Source: an uncultured beta proteobacterium (GTDB lineage: Bacteria; Pseudomonadota; Gammaproteobacteria; Burkholderiales; SG8-41). From it: a stretch of DNA of 64,000 nt. The stretch is from NCBI GenBank assembly GCA_903889565.1, contig CAISYC010000061.1, forward strand, positions 238,825 to 302,824. The letters run 5' to 3'. The notes beneath the pieces are model-generated. The model made no database searches. It had not been told where the DNA came from and worked only from the letters and a program-made list of their open reading frames with translations. The first letter of the stretch is position 1, and the number at the start of each line of letters is the position of its first letter. Below are positions 9,509-20,091 of the stretch, one piece after another. The position numbers and the translations under genes were made by a program.

Positions 9509-10249
9509 TTACCTGCGCAGTCCGGTTGTTGCGGTGGCGCTGATGCTGGTCATTGGCGCAATTTCAGGCGCCGCTGCGCCACGCAACGACGCGGAAGCCG
9601 CGCTTGTCGCGGCCGGCTTTGCCTGTGCAACGACCTGCACTGCAGGAATCGGCTCAGGCGCCATGGCGACCGGCTTGGCGCCCGGCTTGGCAGGTGCCTG
9701 TTCTTCTTTGCTGCGCGTGAGCAGCACGGTCAGGCTGAACTCGCTGATCCGTGTGGTTTTGTCGGCAAACGCCTTGATTTCGATCAGCACCGGCTTTTCG
9801 AGATACGGCGAAGATTCAAGGTTGCGCATGAACGTGGAGACTCGCGCATTCGATTGCGCGTAGCCGCCGATGGTCACTTTGTTGCCCTTCTGCTGGACGT
9901 TTTTCAAATAGACGCCATCGGGCAGTTGCCGGACCAGCTGATCCAGCAGATACACGGTTTCGGCGCGATTTGCCTGCAGTGATTCAACGACTTTCTTGCG
10001 CTGGAGCAGGGCCGCCGTTTGCTCCTTGAGCTTCTTGATTTCGTCGATCTGCTTGTCGAGTGTCGCGATTTCGGAGTCAAGATAATTGTTGCGACCGTTT
10101 TGTTCCTCGAGTTGCCCGCCGAGATAGGAGTGCACGGCAAACCATGCAGCGGCACCGAGGCCAAGCACGGCAGCGGTCATGATGATGAATTCTTTTTGCT
10201 GCCGTTTGCGCTTGATCTCGCGATGCGGCAGCAGGTTGATGCGGATCAT
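9509..10249 (-). CDS. pilN: Type IV pilus assembly protein PilN, with extended Ala/Pro-rich C-terminus
   Basis: Inner-membrane partner of PilM and PilO. It begins MIRINLLPHRE, the conserved cytoplasmic motif that inserts into PilM, followed by a transmembrane helix (about 22-42), a coiled coil and a ferredoxin-like domain. At 246 residues it is longer than a typical PilN (about 180-210): from about residue 185 there is a low-complexity Ala/Pro/Ser tail. The ATG overlaps the pilM stop by four bases. Confidence 0.95.
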   Translation of the reverse strand: MIRINLLPHREIKRKRQQKEFIIMTAAVLGLGAAAWFAVHSYLGGQLEEQNGRNNYLDSEIATLDKQIDEIKKLKEQTAALLQRKKVVESLQANRAETVYLLDQLVRQLPDGVYLKNVQQKGNKVTIGGYAQSNARVSTFMRNLESSPYLEKPVLIEIKAFADKTTRISEFSLTVLLTRSKEEQAPAKPGAKPVAMAPEPIPAVQVVAQAKPAATSAASASLRGAAAPEIAPMTSISATATTGLRR

Positions 10250-11352
10250 GCGTCAAACCTCCGCATCGCAAGACCGCAGGACACCATTAGAGACGGCGCG
10301 TCCGTCGTCAGGTGTTTCGGCCGTATTTTCGACGACAGGGCCATGTTTGCGAACGGGTTCGCAATCATCGTCGCAACCGATGCGCGCCGCGCCACCACTT
10401 CGTCGATACCGGGAATTGCGGCACAGCCGCCCGCCATCACGATGTGATTGACCTGGTTGAATTGGGTCGAGGTGAAGAAAAACTGCAGCGCCCGCGCGAC
10501 TTCCAGGCCGAGCGTATCGAGAAAAGGCAACAGGACTTCGGATTCGTAGTTGTCAGGCAGGCCGCCGGCGCGCTTGGCTGCTTCCGCTTCTTCCGGTGTC
10601 ATGCCGAATACGCGTTGGATTTCCTGCGTCAGCTGATTGCCGCCAAACGGTTGTTCGCGCATATATACCGATTGGCCATTGCGCAGCACGTTCATGTTCA
10701 TCACGGCGGTGCCGACGTCGACGATGGCGATATTCAGATCCTTGCCGTTGTCGGGCAGTTGATGCTCGATCAATTCGAACGCGGTTTGCGTCGCGAAAGA
10801 TTCGACATCCATTACCAGTGCCTTCAGGCCGGCGGCTTCGGCCGCTGCGATCCGGTCTTCGATTTTGTCCTTGCGCGAGGCCGCAATCAAAACCTCGACA
10901 TCCTCAGGGCTGTTCGGCGCCGGACCGAGCACCTGGAAATCAAGATTGACCTCGTCCAGCGCGAAAGGGATGTATTGGTTGGCCTCGGACTCGACCTGAA
11001 TCTCCAGTTCGTTTTCCTGTTGCCCGGCCGGCACCGTGATTTTCTTGGTGATTACTGCGGCGGTTGGCAGGGCAAGCGCCAGATTCTTGATGTTCGTGCC
11101 CATGCGTTTCCAGCCCCGCTTGAGGCTGTCGCTGACCGCGTCGAGATTATTGATGTTGCCATCGACCACCGCGTCCCGTGGGAGCGGTTCGATCGCGTAA
11201 CGCTCGACCCGATACAGGCCCTTGCCGGTCTCCGAAATTTCGACCAGCTTGACCGACGACGAACTGATATCGCAGCCGATCAAGGGTGGCGTCTTGGACT
11301 TGAAAAGACGCTCAATAAATTCGAAGTCGAATTTCAATTTTCCCTTAAGCAT
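10246..11352 (-). CDS. pilM: Type IV pilus actin-like ATPase PilM
   Basis: Cytoplasmic actin-like ATPase of the pilus platform, binding the PilN N-terminus. 368 residues; the phosphate-1 motif is seen in LIGCDISSSSVKLVEIS and the phosphate-2 region in AIVDVGTAVMNMNV, with the adenosine motif near IVMAGGCAAIPGIDE. First gene of pilMNOPQ, with a predicted promoter directly upstream and divergent from ponA. Confidence 0.96.
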   Translation of the reverse strand: MLKGKLKFDFEFIERLFKSKTPPLIGCDISSSSVKLVEISETGKGLYRVERYAIEPLPRDAVVDGNINNLDAVSDSLKRGWKRMGTNIKNLALALPTAAVITKKITVPAGQQENELEIQVESEANQYIPFALDEVNLDFQVLGPAPNSPEDVEVLIAASRKDKIEDRIAAAEAAGLKALVMDVESFATQTAFELIEHQLPDNGKDLNIAIVDVGTAVMNMNVLRNGQSVYMREQPFGGNQLTQEIQRVFGMTPEEAEAAKRAGGLPDNYESEVLLPFLDTLGLEVARALQFFFTSTQFNQVNHIVMAGGCAAIPGIDEVVARRASVATMIANPFANMALSSKIRPKHLTTDAPSLMVSCGLAMRRFDA

Positions 11353-11383
11353 GGGTGGGTTAGGGCCAATTTACACAATTTAC

Positions 11384-11412
11384 ATTAAATACTAACAACA
11401 AGGTTCGGGCAA
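11384..11412 (-). promoter_or_regulatory. Predicted promoter of the pilMNOPQ operon
   Basis: On the minus strand TTGCCC (11407-11412), a 17-base spacer and TTTAAT (11384-11389), about 32 bases before the pilM ATG. The rest of the 230-base pilM/ponA gap (11353-11582) is AT-rich and has a 7-bp inverted repeat (ATCGGTC/GACCGAT, about 35 bases apart, around 11490-11537); the ponA promoter must lie here but I cannot place it well. Confidence 0.45.
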
Positions 11413-11582
11413 GTAAAGTTTTTCCCGGTGAATACTTTTTGCCAAAGCCGATGTCTATAATGTCATCGTTCAATATAGCTTAATTGATCGGTCGCTGCGC
11501 GTGCGTTTTGCATGTTCTGCTTTAACTTGACCGATTAAGATGTTGTTATTTTACAACAATTCATAGTCCTTTTCTTCATTTC

Positions 11583-13907
11583 ATGTCTTCTCGCTGGTGG
11601 CTTTTCCCGCTTGGTTTGCTCCTGTCCTGCGCCGCCGCAGTGGCGTTACTCATTGTTTTTGCTGCGATAATCGTTTCACCATCGCTGCCCGACCTGAATG
11701 CGCTGACGGACTACCAGCCCAAGGTGCCGTTGCGAATCTATAGCGTCGAAGGGCAATTGATCGGAGAGTTCGGCGAGGAGCGGCGGGCGGTCGTAAAGAT
11801 CGAAGCTGTTCCCCAAGGCATGCGTGATGCCATCCTGGCGGCGGAGGACGAACGGTTTTACCAGCATGGCGGCGTCGACTATCTCGGCGTCATTCGCGCG
11901 GCGCTGTCGAATTTTGTTTCCGGCGGCGCGCGGCAGGGGGCCAGCACCATCACCATGCAGGTTGCACGGAATTTTTTTCTGTCGAAGGAAAAGACGCTGA
12001 CGCGCAAATTCACCGAGATGCTGCTGGCGTTCAAAATCGAACACAGCTTGAGCAAGGACCAGATTCTCGAACTATACGTCAATCAGATTTATCTCGGCCA
12101 GCGGGCCTACGGATTTGCCGCCGCCGCGCAAATCTATTTTGGCAAAACGCTTGATCAATTGACGCTTGGCGAAATGGCAATGCTCGCCGGATTGCCGAAA
12201 GCGCCATCAAGTTTCAATCCGGTAGTGAATCCGAAGCGCGCCAAATTGCGCCAGCAGTATGTGTTGCGGCGCATGCGGGAACTCGGTTTCATAACCGACG
12301 ATCAATGGCAGACGGCCGACAAGCAGCTGCTTTCGGTCAAGCGCTACGCCAATGATTTTTCGGTGAAGGCTGATCATTTCACCGAAATGGTCAGGCAGTT
12401 GATGTTCGACCGCTTCAAGGACGAGGCCTATACCAGCGGTTTTCGCGTCTACACGACGTTATCGATGGTCCATCAGGAAGCGGCGCACGCGGCGGTACGC
12501 AAGGGCGTGATCGAATACGACCGGCGCCGGGGCTATCGCGGGGCCGAAAGCTATACCGAACTCGGCGCCAATCCGACGGAGGAGGATTTCGAAGACGCTC
12601 TGCAGGATGAGATGGAGAGCGACGACATTTATCCGGCGCTGGTTCTCGACATCAGCCCGCGCGCAGTCAAGATTTATCGCAAGGGTGGCGAAACTTTCGA
12701 AATCAGCGGCGAGGGTCTCAAGTTTGCGCAGAGGATGATCGGTGACAAGGCGCCGGCCAATCAGCGTCTGCGCCGCGGCGCCGTTATTCGCGTCCAGAAA
12801 GACGAGAAAGGGCAATGGCAGATTTCGCAATTGCCGCAGGTCGAGGCTGCGCTGGTGTCGATCGATCCCGTGGATGGCGCGGTGCGCGCGCTCGTTGGCG
12901 GTTTTGATTTCAACCGCAACAAATACAATCACGTGATGCAGGCACTGCGCCAGCCGGGCTCGAGTTTCAAGCCGTTTATTTATTCGGCCGCGCTGGAAAA
13001 AGGCTTTACACCGGCCACCGTGATCAATGATGCGCCGCTTACATTCGACGCCAGCCAGACGGGCTCCGAGCCGTGGGAGCCGCATAACTTCGACGGCAAG
13101 TACGACGGCCCGATGCGGCTGCGCACCGCGCTGATGAAATCCAAGAACCTGGTGTCGGTGCGAATTCTTCAATCCATCACGCCGCAATATGCGCAGGACT
13201 ACATTACCCGTTTTGGATTTGAAGCCAAAAACCACCCGCCGTATTTAACGATGGCGCTGGGGGCGGGCAACGCCACACCGATGCAGATGGCGACCGGATA
13301 CGCGGTATTCGCCAATGGCGGCTTTCGCGTCAATCCTTATTTCGTTGCGCGTATCGAAGACGCAAAAGGCAACGTCATTGCGCAGGCACGCCCCGACCGC
13401 GCCGACGAAGGGGCGGAGCGCGCGATCGACGCGCGCAATGCCTTTATCATGAACAGCCTGCTGCAGGACGTCGTTCGCCAGGGCACGGCCACCAAGGCCA
13501 TGCAACTGGGCCGCGGCGATCTCGCCGGCAAAACCGGCACCACCAACGAATTCGTCGATGCGTGGTTCTGCGGCTATGGCACCGGCTTGGTCGCGGTGGC
13601 ATGGATTGGTTTCGATAATCCGCATACGCTGGGTCATAATGAAACCGGCGCTTCGGCCGCGCTGCCGATGTGGATTTCCTATATGGGCAAGGCGATGAAG
13701 GGCGTCGAGGAAGTCGCGCGCAGCGTGCCCGAAGGCGTGGTCCAGGTTCGCATCAATCCCGATAGCGGAATGCGCGAAGCCGAAGGCCGGGGTATTCCTG
13801 AATACTTCTACCAGGAATTTCTGCCGCCGGAGCAGGGCGGCGAAGCAACGCCGGCGCCGCCGGCCGCGGCCAAACCCGCGGACGAAGTCAAGGGCCAGCT
13901 TTTTTAG
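11583..13907 (+). CDS. mrcA: Penicillin-binding protein 1A (bifunctional transglycosylase/transpeptidase)
   Basis: Class A PBP that polymerises and cross-links peptidoglycan at the periplasmic face. 774 residues: N-terminal transmembrane helix (about 7-32), glycosyltransferase family 51 domain with EDERFYQHGGVD and GASTITMQVARN, an OB-like insert, and a transpeptidase domain with the nucleophile motif SSFKPF, SKN and KTGTT. The C-terminal tail is Ala/Pro-rich. Divergent from pilM, as PBP1A genes often are in proteobacteria (also called ponA). Confidence 0.96.
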   Translation: MSSRWWLFPLGLLLSCAAAVALLIVFAAIIVSPSLPDLNALTDYQPKVPLRIYSVEGQLIGEFGEERRAVVKIEAVPQGMRDAILAAEDERFYQHGGVDYLGVIRAALSNFVSGGARQGASTITMQVARNFFLSKEKTLTRKFTEMLLAFKIEHSLSKDQILELYVNQIYLGQRAYGFAAAAQIYFGKTLDQLTLGEMAMLAGLPKAPSSFNPVVNPKRAKLRQQYVLRRMRELGFITDDQWQTADKQLLSVKRYANDFSVKADHFTEMVRQLMFDRFKDEAYTSGFRVYTTLSMVHQEAAHAAVRKGVIEYDRRRGYRGAESYTELGANPTEEDFEDALQDEMESDDIYPALVLDISPRAVKIYRKGGETFEISGEGLKFAQRMIGDKAPANQRLRRGAVIRVQKDEKGQWQISQLPQVEAALVSIDPVDGAVRALVGGFDFNRNKYNHVMQALRQPGSSFKPFIYSAALEKGFTPATVINDAPLTFDASQTGSEPWEPHNFDGKYDGPMRLRTALMKSKNLVSVRILQSITPQYAQDYITRFGFEAKNHPPYLTMALGAGNATPMQMATGYAVFANGGFRVNPYFVARIEDAKGNVIAQARPDRADEGAERAIDARNAFIMNSLLQDVVRQGTATKAMQLGRGDLAGKTGTTNEFVDAWFCGYGTGLVAVAWIGFDNPHTLGHNETGASAALPMWISYMGKAMKGVEEVARSVPEGVVQVRINPDSGMREAEGRGIPEYFYQEFLPPEQGGEATPAPPAAAKPADEVKGQLF

Positions 13908-13921
13908 CACGGAGACATTTG

Positions 13922-14515
13922 ATGGGGCGCGGCTTGGCACGCAACGACATGCGCGAACGCCTCGCGCAGATTGCGGCGCGATTGATGGCGGAGGATGGCA
14001 TTGAGGATTTTGCGCTGGCAAAACGCAAGGCCGCGCGCCAGGCGGGCATCCCTGACTCGCGCCAGCTTCCGGATAACGACGAAATCGAAGCTGCACTGCG
14101 CAGCTACCGGGCGCTGTATCAGCAAGACTATCCGCTAAGGTTGAGCGAAATGCGGCATTTGGCCCTGGACGTAATGACCGGACTTGCAGTGTTCAATCCG
14201 CATTTGACCGGCGCATTGCTTAACGGAATCGCCGGCAATTTTGCGGATATCCACCTCCAGCTGTTCGCCGAATCCGACAAGGCAGTCGAATTCGAACTGC
14301 TCAACCGCGGCATCCGTTATCGCACCGGAACTGCCCGTTTATATGCAGGCGAAATTCCGATCGAAGCGGCGGTTCTTTCGTTCGAACAGGATGATGTCAC
14401 CGTGCATCTGACCTTGCTGTCGCCGCGGCAAATGCGCGGCCACCTTAAATCCAGTCCCGGCGGACGCGTTATCGATCGCGCCAACCAACAGGCGGTGGCG
14501 GCACTGCTGGGCTGA
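13922..14515 (+). CDS. Conserved hypothetical protein
   Basis: 197-residue soluble protein with no signal peptide or membrane segment. The ATG at 13922 has GGAG upstream and lies 14 bases after the mrcA stop, so the two are probably co-transcribed. The N-terminal half is helical and charged; the C-terminal half (from about residue 70, including NGIAGNFADIHLQLFAESDK and AAVLSFEQDDVTVHLTLLSP) looks like an alpha/beta nucleotidyltransferase-like fold, but I cannot identify catalytic residues with certainty. I do not assign a function. Confidence 0.75.
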   Translation: MGRGLARNDMRERLAQIAARLMAEDGIEDFALAKRKAARQAGIPDSRQLPDNDEIEAALRSYRALYQQDYPLRLSEMRHLALDVMTGLAVFNPHLTGALLNGIAGNFADIHLQLFAESDKAVEFELLNRGIRYRTGTARLYAGEIPIEAAVLSFEQDDVTVHLTLLSPRQMRGHLKSSPGGRVIDRANQQAVAALLG

Positions 14516-14524
14516 TAAAGTCGA

Positions 14525-15541
<1,017 letters not shown>

Positions 15542-15638
15542 CTAAGTCTATGACATTAAAACAGTAATAAAGGAATTTCCGCTGCCCGGAACTTTTGCAT
15601 GGGTCGCCGGTCTGACAACATAGACGGTGATGAATCGT

Positions 15639-15732
15639 CTCCCGCTTCTCCTCCCTGAGCGGGAGCCTTGATACACATTATTGAGGCTTGGCCCCCGGTT
15701 TTACTCCCCTTAAACCGGGGGCTTTTTATTTT
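15639..15732 (+). ncRNA. Candidate small RNA ending in an intrinsic terminator
   Basis: The 177-base gap between hemB and engB (15533-15709) has no ORF on the plus strand but ends in a strong plus-strand terminator. Upstream are an 8-bp hairpin (15639-15646 with 15658-15665) and a weaker 5-bp one (about 15666-15688). A terminator with no upstream plus-strand gene suggests a small RNA, or a transcript antisense to the 3' end of engB. The 5' end and promoter are unknown; TTGCAT at about 15594 is a weak -35 candidate. Confidence 0.3.
15691..15732 (+). terminator. Strong intrinsic terminator on the plus strand
   Basis: Perfect 11-bp GC-rich stem (15691-15701 with 15712-15722), ten-base loop, followed by TTTTTATTTT. 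It overlaps the last codons and stop of engB, which is read on the other strand and gains no U-tract from it. Confidence 0.75.
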
Positions 15733-16330
15733 CCTCTTCCAGATCGAGCCAGTTCCTGATTTTGGCCACCGCCTCTACGATACCGACTCTGTGCGGACTC
15801 GAAAAGAGTTGCGCGCTGTAGTTTTCGCCGAGTTTGCCGAGCGCGGCATTGACGTCGCGCAAAGTGGCGATGGATTCCTGGCGGGTCAGCTTGTCGGATT
15901 TGTTGAGCAGCACATGAACGGGCACGCCGGTGGGCCGCAGCCAGTCGACCAACTGCAGATCGAGGGCCGTAAGCGGATGCCGGGAATCCATGATCAACAC
16001 CACGCCACGCAGGCAGCTGCGCGTGCGCAAATAACCGCCGATTAGCTCGTTCCACCGATCGCGCTCCGCCGCCGGCACTGCGGCATAACCATATCCCGGC
16101 AAATCGATCAGGTAGTGATCGGGCCCGACGCGGAAGAAATTGATGTGCTGCGTGCGGCCGGGCGTCTTGCTGACGAATGCCATGCGTTTGCGTTGCGCAA
16201 GCGCATTGATCGCGGTGGACTTGCCGGCGTTGGAGCGGCCGACAAACGCGACTTCCGCGCCGTGCGACTGCGGCAGCGTACTGGCGTCAGCCACGGTGGT
16301 GACGAATTCGATATTGCGGAACAACGACAT
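15710..16330 (-). CDS. engB: Ribosome biogenesis GTPase EngB/YsxC
   Basis: TRAFAC-class GTPase needed for large-subunit ribosome assembly. 206 residues with G1 GRSNAGKS, G3 DLPGYG, G4 NKSD and the G5 region near FSSPHR. Standard length. Divergent from the cytochrome c4 gene; its 3' end overlaps the plus-strand terminator. Confidence 0.95.
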   Translation of the reverse strand: MSLFRNIEFVTTVADASTLPQSHGAEVAFVGRSNAGKSTAINALAQRKRMAFVSKTPGRTQHINFFRVGPDHYLIDLPGYGYAAVPAAERDRWNELIGGYLRTRSCLRGVVLIMDSRHPLTALDLQLVDWLRPTGVPVHVLLNKSDKLTRQESIATLRDVNAALGKLGENYSAQLFSSPHRVGIVEAVAKIRNWLDLEEENKKPPV

Positions 16331-16426
16331 AAGGGCTGCAGCCTAGCTTGGGTGGGGGGTTTTGGATAGAATACGGTGTTTTCTTCAGGTTGCAATCAAC
16401 GGGTCGCAAAGATGCAAGGAGATCGC

Positions 16427-17044
16427 ATGAGATTTATTCCCCTGCTGCTGGTCGTCGCGAGTGTCGGTTTTTCCGCGACGACCCGTGCCGCGGAACCGGC
16501 GGCAAATGGAAATTCGGCAGAACAGACTGTTGCGAAAGTTTGCGCGGCCTGCCACGCAGCCGATGGCAACAGTGTGATTCCGACCAACCCGGTCCTCGCC
16601 GGTCAGCATGCCGAGTATATCGCCAAGCAGTTGGCGAATTTTAAATCCGGCGAGCGCAAGAACCCGGTGATGACGGGCATGGCCGCGCTGGTGGCGCCGG
16701 AGGACATTAAAAAAATCGGCGAGTATTTCCAGCAGCAGAAGCCGAAACCGCGCTCCGCTAAAGATCCGGAACTGGTCAAGGCCGGGCAGCAGATTTATCG
16801 CGGCGGCATCATTGCCAAGGGCGTCGCCGCCTGCACCTCCTGTCATGGTCCGAATGGCGCAGGCGTGCCGGCGCAGTTTCCGCGCATTGGCGGCCAATAT
16901 GCCGAATACACCACGGCGCAGTTAATGGCTTTCCGCAGCGGCGAGCGCGCCAATGATCCGAACAAGATGATGCGCATGGTTGCCGCCAAGCTGTCCGACG
17001 CGGAAATCAAGGCCGTCGCCGAATATATGTCCGGCTTGCACTGA
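16427..17044 (+). CDS. Dihaem cytochrome c4
   Basis: Periplasmic dihaem c-type cytochrome, expected to carry electrons to terminal oxidases. 205 residues from the ATG at 16427, which has AAGGAGA at ideal spacing; an upstream in-frame ATG gives no signal peptide at the N-terminus. Signal peptide 1-22 ending TRAAE, haem sites CAACH (39-43) and CTSCH (136-140), two homologous halves each with a downstream methionine ligand (VMTGMA and NKMMRMV regions). A -10-like TAGAAT lies at 16367-16372. Followed by an intrinsic terminator. Confidence 0.94.
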   Translation: MRFIPLLLVVASVGFSATTRAAEPAANGNSAEQTVAKVCAACHAADGNSVIPTNPVLAGQHAEYIAKQLANFKSGERKNPVMTGMAALVAPEDIKKIGEYFQQQKPKPRSAKDPELVKAGQQIYRGGIIAKGVAACTSCHGPNGAGVPAQFPRIGGQYAEYTTAQLMAFRSGERANDPNKMMRMVAAKLSDAEIKAVAEYMSGLH

Positions 17045-17067
17045 TACAGGCACCGAACGGCGTGCAA

Positions 17068-17096
17068 CGGGCGGCCTCGGCCGCCCGTTTTCATTT
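17068..17096 (+). terminator. Intrinsic terminator after cytochrome c4
   Basis: GC-rich 8- to 9-bp inverted repeat (17068-17076 with 17079-17087), followed on the plus strand by TTTTCATTTTT. The U-tract overlaps the end of convergent hemL. Confidence 0.7.
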
Positions 17097-18380
17097 TTGT
17101 GTCAGCTGGTCGAAACAGCGTCTGGCCGCGGCAAGCGTGGCGTTGATTTCCTCGTCGCCGTGGGGGGCCGACACGAAGCCGGCTTCAAATGCCGATGGCG
17201 CCAGATAAACACCCTCGTTCAGCATGGCGTGAAAGAAATGATTGAAGGCGGCAACGTCGCAGGTCATGACTTCGGCATAACTTTGCGGCGGGGTTGCGCG
17301 GAAATACAGACCGAACATGCCGCCGACCGCTTGCGCCGAAAAGGCCACGCCGGCAGCCTGCGCGGCCGCCGTCAGCCCATCAGTCAGCTGCTTCGTGCGC
17401 GTGCCCAGTTGTTCGAAAAAACCGGGTGCGGCAATGGCGCCGAGTGTTGCCAGTCCCGCCGCCACTGCCACCGGATTTCCTGACAGAGTACCGGCCTGAT
17501 AAACCGGTCCGAGCGGCGCAATCGATTGCATGATGTCGCGGCGACCGCCGAAAGCGCCTAGGGGCATGCCGCCGCCGATGACTTTGCCGAGCGTGACGAC
17601 GTCTGCGGTAATGCCGAACAAACCTTGTGCGCCCGCGGGGCCGACGCGAAAGCCGGTCATCACTTCGTCGAATATGAGAACGCTGCCGTGACGCGAACAC
17701 AGCGCGCGACAGGCGTCGAGAAACGCGCGCCTGGGCGCGACCAGATTCATATTGCCGGCGACTGCTTCGACGATAATGCAGGCAATCGAATCGCCTTCTT
17801 TGGCAAACGCCGCCTCGAGCATCGCGGTATTGTTGTAATCGAGCACCAGCGTATGCGCGGCAGTCTCCGCAGGCACCCCTGCCGAGCTCGGATTGCCGAA
17901 CGTCAAAGCACCGGACCCGGCTTTGACCAGCAGCGAATCAGCGTGGCCGTGATAGCAACCCTCGAACTTGACGATTTTCGAACGCCCGGTGAAGCCGCGC
18001 GCCAATCGAATCGCGCTCATGGTCGCTTCGGTTCCCGAGCTGACCAAACGGACTTGTTCGACGCCCGGCACGCGTTGACACAACAGCTCTGCGAGCTCGA
18101 CTTCGGCAGCGGTCGGCGCACCGAAGCTCAGGCCTTTAGCGGCGGCGGCCTGCACCGCTTCGACGACGGGCGGGTAGGCATGTCCGAGGATCAGCGGCCC
18201 CCAGGAGCCGACATAGTCGATATAGGACTTGCCGTCGGCATCCCAGACGCGTGCGCCGCTGCCGCGCTCAAAAAAGCGCGGCGTGCCGCCGACCGAACGA
18301 AACGCGCGCACCGGCGAATTGACGCCGCCGGGTATGACGCGTTGCGCGTTGGTGAAAAGGGTATCGTTAAGTGAAGTCAT
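17091..18380 (-). CDS. hemL: Glutamate-1-semialdehyde 2,1-aminomutase
   Basis: PLP enzyme of the C5 pathway that isomerises glutamate-1-semialdehyde to 5-aminolevulinate. 429 residues, usual length. The PLP lysine lies in [18 protein letters not shown]; the conserved stretches [20 protein letters not shown] and [20 protein letters not shown] are seen. The ATG overlaps the thiE stop by four bases, so it is coupled to thiD-thiE. Confidence 0.97.
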   Translation of the reverse strand: MTSLNDTLFTNAQRVIPGGVNSPVRAFRSVGGTPRFFERGSGARVWDADGKSYIDYVGSWGPLILGHAYPPVVEAVQAAAAKGLSFGAPTAAEVELAELLCQRVPGVEQVRLVSSGTEATMSAIRLARGFTGRSKIVKFEGCYHGHADSLLVKAGSGALTFGNPSSAGVPAETAAHTLVLDYNNTAMLEAAFAKEGDSIACIIVEAVAGNMNLVAPRRAFLDACRALCSRHGSVLIFDEVMTGFRVGPAGAQGLFGITADVVTLGKVIGGGMPLGAFGGRRDIMQSIAPLGPVYQAGTLSGNPVAVAAGLATLGAIAAPGFFEQLGTRTKQLTDGLTAAAQAAGVAFSAQAVGGMFGLYFRATPPQSYAEVMTCDVAAFNHFFHAMLNEGVYLAPSAFEAGFVSAPHGDEEINATLAAARRCFDQLTQK

Positions 18381-19015
18381 GATGGATGGATCTCGAACAA
18401 ACCGGAAAACCGCCTGGCGGCAGATTCAACATCGGGCGCGGCAAACAACGCCGAGATCACGGCAACGGCGTCGGCGCCGGCCTCGATCAGCGAGCCCGCA
18501 TTGTCGGGCGTGATGCCGCCGATTGCAACAACCGGCAGGCCCAGCGGGCGAGCCGCCTTCAACAATGATAAAGGCGCACGCACGGCGCCGGGTTTGACGC
18601 TCGACGCGAAGAAGCTGCCGAACGCAATATAGTCTGCGCCGCCCGTTGCGGCGGCTTCGGCGCGCGCCATTTCCCGGTAACACGATACGCCAATGACGCG
18701 GTGCGGCCCCAAACGCTTGCGCGCCGATTCCAGAGAGCCATCCTCGCCGCCGATATGCGCGCCGTGCGCGCCGATTTCCCCCGCCAGATCGACATGATCG
18801 TTGACGATCAGCAGGGCACCCGCGTGATTGCACAGTTCGAGCAGAGCGGTTGCCTGGGCACATCGCAATTCCGCGCCGGCGCGCTTGTTCCGGTATTGCA
18901 CCAGTCGCGCGCCGCCGGCGAGCGCGGCGCGCGTCATGGCAATCAGCGCTGCGGTGTCGTCGCTATCCGGGGTGACCGCATAGAGGCCGCTAATTTCCGC
19001 TGTCGGCCGGTTCAT
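18377..19015 (-). CDS. thiE: Thiamine-phosphate synthase
   Basis: Joins HMP-pyrophosphate to thiazole phosphate to give thiamine phosphate. 212 residues in a TIM-barrel fold; [30 protein letters not shown] and the phosphate-binding [20 protein letters not shown] match the family. Overlaps thiD by 26 bases and hemL by four, so the three genes form one operon. Confidence 0.95.
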   Translation of the reverse strand: MNRPTAEISGLYAVTPDSDDTAALIAMTRAALAGGARLVQYRNKRAGAELRCAQATALLELCNHAGALLIVNDHVDLAGEIGAHGAHIGGEDGSLESARKRLGPHRVIGVSCYREMARAEAAATGGADYIAFGSFFASSVKPGAVRAPLSLLKAARPLGLPVVAIGGITPDNAGSLIEAGADAVAVISALFAAPDVESAARRFSGLFEIHPS

Positions 19016-19829
19016 CCTCGCGTGCCCAGAACAAACGGTCGGGGATATATTGACCCATCCCGGGCCGGAACGCCGCTTTCAGTGTTTGCCAGGTGTATTC
19101 CTGCGCGTCCTTGACCGCATCGCCGATATTCAGACCGTTGGCGATGGTCGCCGCGATGGCTGACGCGAGTGTGCAGCCGGAGCCGTGATAAGAGCCCGGC
19201 AGGCGCTCCCAGCTGTCGGTGCGGATCACGCCTTCCTGACCGTACAGCGTGTTGATGACCTGGGCCGTATTCTCATGCGTGCCCGTGATCAACACGTATT
19301 CGCAACCCATGGCCAGCAGCCGGCGCGCGCATTCGGCGAGATCAAGGTCTTCTTCACCGTCTTCCTGTGCCAGTCGCCGCGCTTCGATGCTGTTGGGCGT
19401 GATGATGGTGGTTTGCGGGATCAGCAATTCACGCAGCGCAGAAATCATTTCTTCGGTGGCGAATTCGTCGCCGCGGCCCGATGCCAGTACCGGGTCGAGT
19501 ACCAGTGGCACCTCCGGATAATCCGATACGACTTCGGCGATAGCGGTAATGTTTTCGATGCTGCCGACGACGCCGATCTTGATGGCGGTTACCGGCATAT
19601 CCTCGAGCACGCAGCGCGCCTGGTCGGCAACCCACTCCGCATCGAGCGGCATGACCTCCTCGACACCCATGGTGTCCTGGATGGTCGCCGCAGTGACGAC
19701 CGTCAGAGGATGACAGCCCATGCTGGCCAATGTGAGCACGTCGGCCTGCAAGCCGGCGCCGCCGCTGGGATCGGTCGCGGCAAAGGCCAGCACGATGGGG
19801 GGCAACGCGTTCGGCTCGGCAGATTCCAT
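18990..19829 (-). CDS. thiD: Hydroxymethylpyrimidine/phosphomethylpyrimidine kinase
   Basis: Ribokinase-family enzyme phosphorylating HMP and HMP-phosphate for thiamine synthesis. 279 residues with AATDPSGGAGLQADV near the N-terminus, VLDPVLASGRGDEF, and the anion-hole/catalytic segment YHGSGCTLASAIAA. First gene of thiD-thiE-hemL; divergent from rubredoxin across a 73-base gap containing a palindrome. Confidence 0.95.
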   Translation of the reverse strand: MESAEPNALPPIVLAFAATDPSGGAGLQADVLTLASMGCHPLTVVTAATIQDTMGVEEVMPLDAEWVADQARCVLEDMPVTAIKIGVVGSIENITAIAEVVSDYPEVPLVLDPVLASGRGDEFATEEMISALRELLIPQTTIITPNSIEARRLAQEDGEEDLDLAECARRLLAMGCEYVLITGTHENTAQVINTLYGQEGVIRTDSWERLPGSYHGSGCTLASAIAATIANGLNIGDAVKDAQEYTWQTLKAAFRPGMGQYIPDRLFWAREDEPADSGN

Positions 19830-19866
19830 CAGGACGTGAGCTTGCTGTTCAGTTAAGCGTTGCGTC

Positions 19867-19885
19867 GCTAAAATGCCATTTTAGC
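19867..19885. promoter_or_regulatory. Palindrome between thiD and the rubredoxin gene
   Basis: Perfect inverted repeat GCTAAAAT-GCC-ATTTTAGC in the 73-base divergent intergenic gap. Each half contains TAAAAT, a possible -10 element facing each direction; no good -35 pairs with either, so it may be an operator or overlapping -10 elements. Confidence 0.35.
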
Positions 19886-19902
19886 CCAATTCTTCTTCAA
19901 TC

Positions 19903-20091
19903 ATGACGGCGACCGACGCGACTGTATTCAAGACCTACATGTGCCTTATCTGCGGTTATATCTACGACGAAGCAGCGGGCGTGCCCGATGAGGGTATCGC
20001 GCCCGGCACGCGCTGGGAGGATGTGCCGATGAACTGGACCTGCCCCGAATGCGGTGCGCGCAAGGAAGATTTTGAAATGGTGCAGGTGTGA
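19903..20091 (+). CDS. Rubredoxin
   Basis: Small one-iron electron carrier of 62 residues. The two Cys pairs [12 protein letters not shown] and [13 protein letters not shown] bind the iron, and the [12 protein letters not shown] loop is typical. Start ATG at 19903. Its stop overlaps the GTG of the glyoxalase gene by four bases. Its partner reductase is not in the window. Confidence 0.95.
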   Translation: MTATDATVFKTYMCLICGYIYDEAAGVPDEGIAPGTRWEDVPMNWTCPECGARKEDFEMVQV

